The notes beneath the pieces are model-generated. The model was not told the DNA's origin. It saw only the letters and a list, made by a program, of their open reading frames with translations, and did not search any database. From positions 1-5,655 of the forward strand of contig CANGVZ010000173.1 of the NCBI GenBank assembly GCA_947457285.1: a stretch of DNA of 5,655 bases, in the 5' to 3' direction. This DNA is from Flavobacteriales bacterium. Lineage in GTDB: Bacteria > Bacteroidota > Bacteroidia > Flavobacteriales_D > Sanyastnellaceae. Position numbers and translations under genes: made by a program. Shown here piece by piece: positions 1-5,256 of the stretch (the first letter of the stretch is position 1; each line of letters opens with the position of its first letter).

Positions 1-764
1 CGGAAACTTCCTCTGAGGGCAAGGATGTTCTTTTTGTAAAGCACGTCTGCCGCTTGAAGATTCCGACCGTCGGGTGAAAATATAACCGCATCGGTCATTC
101 CGTTTTTCACCAGCTGCAATGAAAGGAGACGATTATCTACTTTTTCAAAGTCAGGCCCCGTCATCTGAATCATGTCTATTTCAACCTGATCTCTTCCAAG
201 GTTATCATACAGACTCAGCAACAATTCTTTTGGCTTATTATAAAAGAAATAACAACCATACAATAGATTCACACCCAAAACCCCAACAGTAGCCTGTTGC
301 AACAAGGCATCCGGCTCATGAAGTCTCGCGTGAATAATGACTACATTGGGTTCCTTTGAAGGGTCAGTTTGAAATTTCATTCCCATCCAACCATGACCTT
401 GAATGGTCTTGCTATAATTGATAGTGGCAAATGTATCTGCGAAAGAAAAGAACTTTTTACTAGCATGATCTTTTCTATTCAAACGAGCTTCAATCAATTT
501 GTACTCATGATTGAGCATGTTTACGAGTCTTGGCTTACAAACGTATCGTCCCTTTTCTTCTTTGCCATATATGGCATCGCTAAAGTCTTTGTCATAAGCG
601 CTCATTGCTTTTGCAATGGTACCGCTTGCGCCACCTGCACGGAAAAAATGGCGAACCACTTCTTGGCCTGCTCCTATTTCCGCAAAGGTTCCGTAAATCT
701 CTGAATTGAGATTAATTCTCAACGCCTTTTGGCTTGCTGATAAAATGACACGCTCTAGTTCCAA
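1..764 (-). CDS. Conserved Bacteroidota protein of unknown function, N-terminal part (runs off left edge)
   Basis: The minus strand is open from a TTG at 764-762 to the window edge, giving 254 residues of a protein I recall as about 480 residues long. The start region reads MELERVILSASQ, and later motifs include GTFAEIGAGQEVVRHFFRAG (25-44), GGASGTIAKAMSAYDKDFSD (44-63) and KNGMTDAVIF (220-229). From memory this is a strongly conserved family in Bacteroidota. Its members carry inconsistent names in databases, such as TonB-dependent receptor or nicotinate mononucleotide adenylyltransferase. Nothing in the visible part supports either name: there is no signal peptide, plug, barrel or nucleotidyltransferase HxGH motif. 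It looks soluble and cytoplasmic. The start is placed at TTG because an in-frame TGA lies about 50 bases upstream with no ATG or GTG between them, and the resulting N-terminus matches my memory of relatives. A promoter-like box lies just upstream. That it is a real gene is near certain; its function is unknown. Confidence 0.85.
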   Translation of the reverse strand, partial: MELERVILSASQKALRINLNSEIYGTFAEIGAGQEVVRHFFRAGGASGTIAKAMSAYDKDFSDAIYGKEEKGRYVCKPRLVNMLNHEYKLIEARLNRKDHASKKFFSFADTFATINYSKTIQGHGWMGMKFQTDPSKEPNVVIIHARLHEPDALLQQATVGVLGVNLLYGCYFFYNKPKELLLSLYDNLGRDQVEIDMIQMTGPDFEKVDNRLLSLQLVKNGMTDAVIFSPDGRNLQAADVLYKKNILALRGSF

Positions 765-786
765 AATAACTCGTTTTGTGTTGCTA

Positions 787-813
787 CAAAAATAACAACA
801 ACTCCCCCATCAA
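787..813 (-). promoter_or_regulatory. Bacteroidota-type promoter candidate for the left-edge gene
   Basis: On the minus strand, TATTTTTG at 794-787 matches the Bacteroidota -7 consensus TAnnTTTG exactly. A TTG at 813-811 sits 16 bases upstream of it, slightly shorter than the usual spacing. Transcription would begin around 780, leaving a short leader before the TTG start codon at 764. It lies in the 93-base gap after the YkgJ-family gene, so the left-edge gene could have its own transcript. Judged by eye only. Confidence 0.5.
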
Positions 814-857
814 ATTGCAGGGTTATAGATAGTTATTAGAATACTTTAAGGAATAAC

Positions 858-1370
858 TTAAAGAATGTTTTTCGTCAGCTCCTGTAATTTTTCGACGGCA
901 ACCAACGTAGCAGGACATCTGTGAAGATTAGCGGTATAAACCTCTACTTGATCCTTAAAATCTTTTCTATACAAATGAGGGAATGTAGCGCAGTCGTGTG
1001 GACGCAATTCATAAACTGTACACAAACCATTCTTTTGGTCAAAGAACTGACATGGCGTGCTATCATTCATGATGTCACCAGTAGACTCCTCAGTATATAG
1101 CCACTTGTCATAAAACTCGTCGTAGGTCATACCCAAGCGTGCAGCAAGACGCTTTACTTCAGACTTTTTCCATGTAGGAGTCATCGTCATACAGCAATTA
1201 CCACATGACTGGCAATTGATTTCTTTCCACGTCTCGGCTTCTGCCTGAGCGGTAAGTTTAGTAAGACCTTTGGGATTTTTTTTCGCGAGTTTCTTTAAAA
1301 ATGCAGCGAGAACTTTCTTCTTTCTATAGGCTCTTCTTCGGAATTGGGCGACATTCACTTTTTCCTGCAT
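858..1370 (-). CDS. YkgJ-family cysteine-cluster (putative zinc/iron-chelating) protein
   Basis: A complete 170-residue protein. The basic N-terminus (residues 1-45) is rich in Lys and Arg with no signal peptide or membrane segment, so it should be cytoplasmic. The family hallmark CxxCxxCC is seen as C53-QS-C56-GN-C59-C60. Further cysteines are C107, C117 and C127, within CQFF...GLCTVYELRPHDCATFP, and C152 in HRCP. This CxxCxxCC pattern followed by C...C...RP..C..FP defines the YkgJ/UPF0153 family (PF03692), described as a putative zinc- or iron-chelating domain; many members are called Fe-S cluster proteins. The biochemical role is not established, and I infer only metal binding. The ATG at 1370-1368 gives a normal family length; no clear Shine-Dalgarno precedes it, which is usual in this phylum. 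It begins about 43 bases after the 3' end of the SRP RNA on the same strand, so read-through from that promoter is possible. Confidence 0.9.
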   Translation of the reverse strand: MQEKVNVAQFRRRAYRKKKVLAAFLKKLAKKNPKGLTKLTAQAEAETWKEINCQSCGNCCMTMTPTWKKSEVKRLAARLGMTYDEFYDKWLYTEESTGDIMNDSTPCQFFDQKNGLCTVYELRPHDCATFPHLYRKDFKDQVEVYTANLHRCPATLVAVEKLQELTKNIL

Positions 1371-1400
1371 GTGGTCAAATATTGAAAGGAGGGTATATTA

Positions 1401-1420
1401 TAAAAAGAAAAAAAGGCAAG
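1401..1420 (-). terminator. Rho-independent terminator of the SRP RNA
   Basis: Read on the minus strand, the closing strand of the SRP RNA stem (CTTGCC) runs into seven T, one C, then five T. The stem partner is the 5' end of the RNA itself (about 1503-1510), so the terminal helix of the mature RNA probably also serves as the terminator hairpin. No separate hairpin is visible. Confidence 0.65.
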
Positions 1421-1511
1421 CCCCTTATATCGCACCGCTACAACCACCTGCCTTTGCTGCCTTCCGACCCTGGAGGATTGGGCGGGAGCTGGTCGTATAA
1501 GACTTGCCTTT
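1413..1511 (-). ncRNA. ffs: Signal recognition particle RNA, small bacterial type (4.5S RNA)
   Basis: This is the RNA scaffold of the signal recognition particle, which binds Ffh and targets ribosomes translating membrane and exported proteins to FtsY and the Sec translocon. The minus strand carries the conserved domain IV core AGGGTCGGAAGGCAGCAAAG at about 1472-1453. It holds the GGAA tetraloop (complement of 1462-1465) and the flanking purine-rich internal-loop sequence GGCAGCA...AGG that contacts the Ffh M domain. The ends pair: AAGGCAAG (1510-1503) with CTTGCCTT (1420-1413), extended inward by UUAUA/UAUAA. This gives the long single hairpin of the small SRP RNA without an Alu domain. About 99 nt compares with 114 nt for E. 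coli 4.5S RNA. A T-rich tract follows the 3' end, and a -7-like box sits 7 bases before the 5' end. Open frames across this stretch on either strand are artefacts. End points are accurate to a few bases. Confidence 0.93.
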
Positions 1512-1517
1512 AGGGCG

Positions 1518-1525
1518 CGAATGTA
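1518..1525 (-). promoter_or_regulatory. Probable -7 box for the SRP RNA
   Basis: TACATTCG on the minus strand differs from TAnnTTTG at one position. It ends seven bases before the first base of the predicted RNA hairpin (about 1511), which is the expected distance to the transcription start. No good TTG lies at the usual upstream spacing, so support comes mainly from position. Confidence 0.45.
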
Positions 1526-1594
1526 ATAGTGTTTTTTCAAATTCCATACGTTTAATAATTCTCAGTTGAATATTTTTCTTTGTCGTCGGAGATA

Positions 1595-1602
1595 TACCTT
1601 TG
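1595..1602 (+). promoter_or_regulatory. Probable -7 box for the glycosyltransferase gene
   Basis: TACCTTTG matches TAnnTTTG exactly, 19 bases before the ATG at 1622. A start of transcription near 1609 would leave a leader of roughly 13 bases. The region around the expected -33 position is T-rich (about 1573-1582) without a clean TTG at standard spacing. The 110 bases between this gene and the SRP RNA therefore seem to hold two divergent promoters; I see nothing else there. Confidence 0.5.
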
Positions 1603-1621
1603 CGCGAAAGGCATTTAACCC

Positions 1622-2572
1622 ATGAAAGATATTTCCATTGTCATCCCACTTTTCAATGAAGCCGAATCGCTTCCCGAATTACATCGCTGGATAAAAGAGG
1701 TGATGAATAACAATGGCTATTCATATGAAGTTCTTTTTATTGACGATGGCTCAAACGATGAGTCTTGGTCGGTAATTACCAGACTTCGCGCTGAGGATGA
1801 TAATGTCAGAGGTTTTCGTTTTCAACGAAACTACGGTAAAAGTGCTGCTCTTCATATCGGGTTTGAGGCCTGCAATGGTAAAGTGGTTATCACCATGGAT
1901 GCTGATCTGCAAGATAGTCCAGAAGAAATTCCAGATCTTAAGAAGATGATCGAAGTGGATGGCTATGATTTGGTAAGCGGATGGAAAAAAAAGAGATATG
2001 ACCCAGTTTCTAAGACAATTCCAACGAAACTCTTCAATTGGGCGACGCGTCAAATGAGCGGAATTCACCTCCACGACTTTAATTGTGGGCTCAAAGCTTA
2101 TCGTCGCAATGTTGTTAAGTCTCTGGAAATCTTCGGAGAAATGCATCGATACATTCCAGTAATGGCCAAAAAAGAAGGTTTTGGTAGAATTGGCGAAAAG
2201 CCTGTTGAACATAGAGCCAGAAAATACGGAACATCCAAATTCGGTATCGAACGATTCATTAATGGATTTTTGGACTTACTGACCATCACATTTATCTCAA
2301 GGTTTGGAAAAAAACCTATGCACTTTTTCGGCACCGTTGGATTATTGGTTTTCGTGATTGGCTTTGGAATTTTCACCTACATAGGCGGAAGCAAACTCAT
2401 TGCGCTAATGAATGACGAGTACCAAAAGAACATAGCAGATCAGTCTATATTTTATATAGCACTGACCTGCATGATCATTGGAACACAGTTATTTTTAGCG
2501 GGATTCCTCGGTGAGCTTGTTGCTCGAAACTCCAGTCGTCGCAACGACTACAAGATTTCCGAAGAAATTTAA
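1622..2572 (+). CDS. Membrane-anchored family 2 glycosyltransferase (GtrB/DPM1-like, polyprenyl-phosphate sugar transferase)
   Basis: A complete 316-residue protein. The N-terminal GT-A domain (about 1-225) opens with ISIVIPLFNEAESLPEL. It has the nucleotide-binding DDGS at 41-44, the metal-binding DAD at 93-95 followed by LQDSPEEIP, the DFNCGLKAYRR segment at 152-162 and the RKYGTSKFG loop at 200-208. Two hydrophobic segments follow (about 235-255 and 275-298) and a short charged tail. This layout is that of GtrB, DPM1-like and ArnC-type enzymes, which move a sugar from a nucleotide donor to undecaprenyl phosphate at the inner face of the cytoplasmic membrane. The lipid-linked sugar is then used outside the membrane for polysaccharide or protein modification. 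Donor sugar and final acceptor cannot be read from the sequence. No flippase or GT-C partner lies beside it, so it may act alone or serve a distant locus. Its stop codon directly abuts that of the convergent secreted-protein gene. Confidence 0.92.
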   Translation: MKDISIVIPLFNEAESLPELHRWIKEVMNNNGYSYEVLFIDDGSNDESWSVITRLRAEDDNVRGFRFQRNYGKSAALHIGFEACNGKVVITMDADLQDSPEEIPDLKKMIEVDGYDLVSGWKKKRYDPVSKTIPTKLFNWATRQMSGIHLHDFNCGLKAYRRNVVKSLEIFGEMHRYIPVMAKKEGFGRIGEKPVEHRARKYGTSKFGIERFINGFLDLLTITFISRFGKKPMHFFGTVGLLVFVIGFGIFTYIGGSKLIALMNDEYQKNIADQSIFYIALTCMIIGTQLFLAGFLGELVARNSSRRNDYKISEEI

Positions 2573-5161
2573 TTACTGCTTTATCACTGACTTGTTTACA
2601 TTCTGCCCATTGTTTTGGACTTGTAGAATGTAGAAGCCTGCTGCGAGGTTCTCTGTAGAAAGTGTGTATCTATAGTTGCTTTCCGTATTGTTGATTTTCT
2701 CGGAATAAACCAATCTACCATCCGTAGAGAGCAACTGAACCTTTGTTTCAATATTAGGAACCAAACCTTCAATTTGGATATTTACTTCTGAGCCAAAAGG
2801 ATTCGGGTAAACTGACATGCCCATTCCAGAAGGATCTCCTGAATTGCCGTTATCACCATTGTTGTCGTTGTACCAACAAGATCCATCCTCTACAGTAGCG
2901 TTAGGATCATAATTTATAGCTGTGCTATCTGTACATCCATAAATATCACTGCACATACTATTTATTCCTATTGTTTCAGATTCGTTAGAACCAACTTCCA
3001 AAGTACCAGAGTACATTCCGCCTGAATATGAAATATTGTAAGAGGCACCATTCCATCCATCACCCCAGCTATCCAACAAAATCATTTCATAACAACCTGA
3101 TGCAAGGCAACCGTAGTGATTGTAATCAGACCAGCTTGCATAGTTCGAACCAGCCATCACGGGTTGTAAATCTTCACCCACAATCATCCAAGAAACTTCA
3201 CTTCCCCACATTTCTGTAGAAATAGAAACTTGTATGAGATTTTCTGGACATAGATCGTAGGTCACGCAAGAGCCATCGTCAACGTTTGCGAAAGGATTGT
3301 AGTTCAATGCATTCATATCAGTGCATCCGAGAATATTCAATTCACATTCTGAGTTTATTCCGAATGCCACCTCTGCATTATATCCATTGAACATATTGAA
3401 GGTCCCTGCAAGCTCGCCGTTCACATAAATGTTGAGTTCTCCATTATCCCAACCGTCACCAAATGAATCATAAAGCGAAATTTGATAGCAACCATCTGGA
3501 AGACAGCTATAGGTAATTCCAGAATAACCAGCGGTTGAATAGATTCCACCCTGAGTGTATACTATATAGGATGCCTCATTTGGCCAAGTGCTGCCCACCA
3601 ATTCGAATTCCACCAAATTCATGAAACAATCTTGTGCGTAAAAACAATTGTAATTGTAATTAGCACTTGCATCATAGTTTAACGCCAAGGGATCCATACA
3701 CCCGTAGATAGGATAAATACAAGAACCGTCAAAAACTGTAGCAGATGGATCATAGTTGATTGCTTGTGGATCCGTGCATCCAAAGTCGATAATAGGACCA
3801 CAAACACCGTTCAAACTGAAAACGGTTCCCAGCACTTCCATGCCTTGTGGCAACTCATTATTGATTATTTGAATATTATTAAAATTTATCCAGAAGTAAC
3901 CACCGTACCAACCGAATGGCCCTTGGTTGTTAATCATATTAACAGTATAGCATTGCGTCGAATCCAAACAAAGATTGTAATATTCAATGGCTCCGCTAGA
4001 TAGATTATTTACATAAATCACCTCATTGCCACTCTCATCGAGAATTTGAAGTTCTACTTGATTTCCATTTGAATACGTGCAAACATAAAGCATAGCTTGA
4101 ACTGCATTATCTACGTTGCAGTATTCACATGATCCATCATCTTGGTTTGCATAGGGATCATAATTGAGTGCACTTGAGTCAGTGCAACCTTCATAGTAAC
4201 ATGGCTCCCCAGAAATTTGAGCAGCGGGATTGTAGTTCACAGCATTTGGATCAAGGCAGCCTGAAATTGGGCCGCAAGTACCATCCACACTAAACTGAAC
4301 TATTTCTGTTTGATTACCAGCTTGCAAACCGTCGTTGATGTACTGAACGCCATTGCCATTCACCCAGAAATAACCATTAAACCAACCATTGGGCCCCGTG
4401 TTGTTATGCATGATGGCACTATAACATTCTCCTGGCATTAGGCAGATGTCCACGTATTGAATGGCTCCGCCTGTAAGACCGCTTAAATAAGCGACTTGCT
4501 CACCAGCGCTATTGTTGATTGTAAGCTCTACTTGATAATCATTACTAAATGTGCATAAATAAAGTGTTCCCACAAATGCACCTTCACCTTCGCACAACTC
4601 ACATGAACCGTCGTCTGAGTTAGCTGCAGGATTATAGTTGAGAGCGCTTGAATTGGTGCAGCCTTCAATAATACAACTACCATCATCGTCCGTAGCTTCA
4701 GGATTGAAGTTGGAAGCCACTGGGTTCGTGCAACCTGGGATAATGATGTCGTAATTGATAGAGAAAGTTATTGGAATGGTGCACGCATTGGCAAAATCCC
4801 CTACGCGTAAATAATATGTCTGACCTGTAATTAAAGCTACAGTAAGAGTTGATTGCATACCGCATCCATCATCGTTTTGTGCGATGAGATTTTGCGTTTC
4901 ACTCGTCACCGGAGGGCAAGCAGAGTACAACCACAAACGCGTATCGCAAGAACTCAAACCACACGTCTGAATCACCACTTGAATATCTTCAGTTGGACTA
5001 AGGGTAAACCAGTTGTCTTCATTGAATACAGTAAGTGTAGAAGGAATTGAAAGCGGTTGAGCTTCAACGCATGTAGCTCCTCCTGGTGATTGAGAAATTG
5101 CATTATTTGCAGAGAAAACGAGCGCAAATACAGCCAACACAAAATATAGAGACTGTTTCAT
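2573..5161 (-). CDS. Large secreted multi-domain repeat protein with T9SS type A C-terminal sorting domain
   Basis: An 862-residue protein, probably secreted to the cell surface or medium through the Sec and type IX systems. Domains in order: signal peptide 1-23 (Lys2, hydrophobic core, cut near AIS-Q); PPC-like beta domain about 30-135 (DNWFTLSPTE, TCGLSSCDTRLWLYSAC, AQNDDGCG, GQTYYLRVGDF); two GCT modules (143-163, 167-187); domain A1 188-300; modules 301-321 and 325-345; domain A2 346-460; modules 461-481 and 487-506; domain B1 507-611; module 612-632; domain B2 633-741; module 742-762; Asn/Gly/Asp linker 763-780; sorting domain 782-862. The function is unknown. The architecture suggests an adhesive or structural surface protein, and no catalytic motif is seen. 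The start is ATG at 5161-5159. The frame stays open to a TTG at 5215, but that would put 18 residues before an otherwise good signal peptide, and the TTG coincides with a promoter element. The gene follows mnmA on the same strand after 95 bases. Confidence 0.92.
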   Translation of the reverse strand: MKQSLYFVLAVFALVFSANNAISQSPGGATCVEAQPLSIPSTLTVFNEDNWFTLSPTEDIQVVIQTCGLSSCDTRLWLYSACPPVTSETQNLIAQNDDGCGMQSTLTVALITGQTYYLRVGDFANACTIPITFSINYDIIIPGCTNPVASNFNPEATDDDGSCIIEGCTNSSALNYNPAANSDDGSCELCEGEGAFVGTLYLCTFSNDYQVELTINNSAGEQVAYLSGLTGGAIQYVDICLMPGECYSAIMHNNTGPNGWFNGYFWVNGNGVQYINDGLQAGNQTEIVQFSVDGTCGPISGCLDPNAVNYNPAAQISGEPCYYEGCTDSSALNYDPYANQDDGSCEYCNVDNAVQAMLYVCTYSNGNQVELQILDESGNEVIYVNNLSSGAIEYYNLCLDSTQCYTVNMINNQGPFGWYGGYFWINFNNIQIINNELPQGMEVLGTVFSLNGVCGPIIDFGCTDPQAINYDPSATVFDGSCIYPIYGCMDPLALNYDASANYNYNCFYAQDCFMNLVEFELVGSTWPNEASYIVYTQGGIYSTAGYSGITYSCLPDGCYQISLYDSFGDGWDNGELNIYVNGELAGTFNMFNGYNAEVAFGINSECELNILGCTDMNALNYNPFANVDDGSCVTYDLCPENLIQVSISTEMWGSEVSWMIVGEDLQPVMAGSNYASWSDYNHYGCLASGCYEMILLDSWGDGWNGASYNISYSGGMYSGTLEVGSNESETIGINSMCSDIYGCTDSTAINYDPNATVEDGSCWYNDNNGDNGNSGDPSGMGMSVYPNPFGSEVNIQIEGLVPNIETKVQLLSTDGRLVYSEKINNTESNYRYTLSTENLAAGFYILQVQNNGQNVNKSVIKQ
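2576..2818 (-). other. T9SS type A sorting domain (residues 782-862)
   Basis: The C-terminus matches the Por secretion-system sorting domain (TIGR04183 type). It opens with SVYPNPFGSEVNI, has a central VQLLSTDGRLVYS strand pair, and closes with LAAGFYILQV...GQNVNKSVIKQ. In the known pathway this domain directs the protein from the periplasm through the outer-membrane T9SS channel and is then removed, often with attachment of the cargo to the cell surface. Its presence implies that the host encodes a T9SS elsewhere. Confidence 0.93.
2876..3643 (-). repeat. Duplicated B domains with following GCT module
   Basis: Two related units of about 125-130 residues: B1 plus module (507-632; 3266-3643) and B2 plus module (633-762; 2876-3265). 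Both contain C-L-x3-C-Y-x5-D-S-x-G-D-G-W: C553/C558 with D565-D569-W571 in B1, and C685/C690 with D697-D701-W703 in B2. Both end in GIN-S-x-C (601-606 and 732-737). The DSxGDGW segment is a recurring motif in secreted Bacteroidota proteins and looks like an acidic turn that could bind calcium (inference). Confidence 0.8.
3719..4663 (-). repeat. Duplicated A units (GCT module, A domain, GCT module)
   Basis: Residues 167-321 (4199-4663) and 325-481 (3719-4189) align end to end with the same order of elements. Shared segments include LY-[LV]-CT-[FY]-SN, QVEL, GAI-[QE]-Y, CY, NGYFW or GGYFW, and the closing GTCGPI or GVCGPI. The copies are clearly homologous but diverged, so the duplication is old. 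Cysteine positions are conserved between them. The flanking module after the first copy is degenerate while the one after the second is intact. Confidence 0.85.
5093..5161 (-). other. Sec signal peptide of the secreted repeat protein
   Basis: Residues 1-23: Lys2 near the N-terminus, a hydrophobic core at about 5-17 (LYFVLAVFALVF) and a polar SANNAIS cleavage region before Q24. There is no lipobox cysteine, so cleavage by signal peptidase I rather than lipoprotein processing is expected. A clean signal peptide beginning exactly at this Met supports the chosen start. Confidence 0.85.
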
Positions 5162-5186
5162 AGGGGGGATATTAAGGTTTCGGCAC

Positions 5187-5215
5187 CCAATATAGGGAAC
5201 TATTTTCAAAGACAA
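5187..5215 (-). promoter_or_regulatory. Promoter candidate for the secreted repeat protein
   Basis: On the minus strand TATATTGG (5194-5187) differs from TAnnTTTG at one position and is preceded, 18 bases upstream, by TTG at 5215-5213. That spacing suits Bacteroidota promoters. Transcription from about 5180 would give a leader of some 20 bases ending in a run of C just before the ATG. This places the TTG at 5215 upstream of the transcript and argues against its use as a start codon. Confidence 0.5.
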
Positions 5216-5256
5216 TTAATTAAGTCAAATAGTTGCTTCGGCCTTTGATTTAAAGA

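Larger units (their letters stand above)
2876..4735 (-). repeat. Eight dispersed GCT...DGSC modules of about 21 residues
   Basis: In gene order the copies lie at 4673-4735, 4601-4663, 4199-4261, 4127-4189, 3719-3781, 3644-3703, 3266-3328 and 2876-2938. The shared pattern is GCT-x3-A-x-N-Y-[DN]-P-x-A-x3-D-G-S-C. Six copies end in DGSC. The third ends in GEPC and the sixth is one residue shorter and ends in YNC, so these two are degenerate. Each module begins and ends with cysteine, suggesting an internal disulfide, and the Asp/Asn-rich tail resembles calcium-binding loops (inference). Such modules are familiar in flavobacterial secreted proteins. Here they act as spacers between the larger domains. 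Confidence 0.9.

Noticed and set aside
369..704. Plus-strand open frame of 111 codons within the left-edge gene
   Set aside because: It lies entirely opposite the strongly conserved minus-strand coding region, and its translation has no recognisable domain.
1301..1540. Short open frames on both strands across the SRP RNA and the 5' end of the YkgJ-family gene
   Set aside because: The stretch is explained by the SRP RNA and the YkgJ start; the peptides have no family features.
1751..2376. Two minus-strand frames (153 and 92 codons) opposite the glycosyltransferase
   Set aside because: The plus strand encodes an intact GT2 enzyme with all expected motifs; the antisense frames are chance openings.
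2876..4735. Periodic short repeats suggesting a CRISPR array
   Set aside because: The repeats are irregularly spaced, differ in DNA sequence, and are explained as protein modules in one open frame.
3028..5050. Plus-strand frames opposite the secreted repeat protein (3028-3219, 3764-4003, 4853-5050)
   Set aside because: They mirror a coding region with clear domains and a sorting signal, and show no motifs of their own.
1622..5161. Idea that the glycosyltransferase glycosylates the neighbouring secreted protein
   Set aside because: The genes are convergent, not an operon. The secreted protein has only a couple of Asp-Ser-Thr sites resembling the Bacteroidota O-glycosylation motif, and GtrB-like enzymes act on a lipid carrier. 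Proximity alone is not evidence.
5210..5256. Imperfect inverted repeats after mnmA (TCAAA...TTTGA and the AT-rich GACAATTAATTAAGTC)
   Set aside because: The stems are short and AT-rich with no following T-tract, so I cannot support a terminator or operator call.
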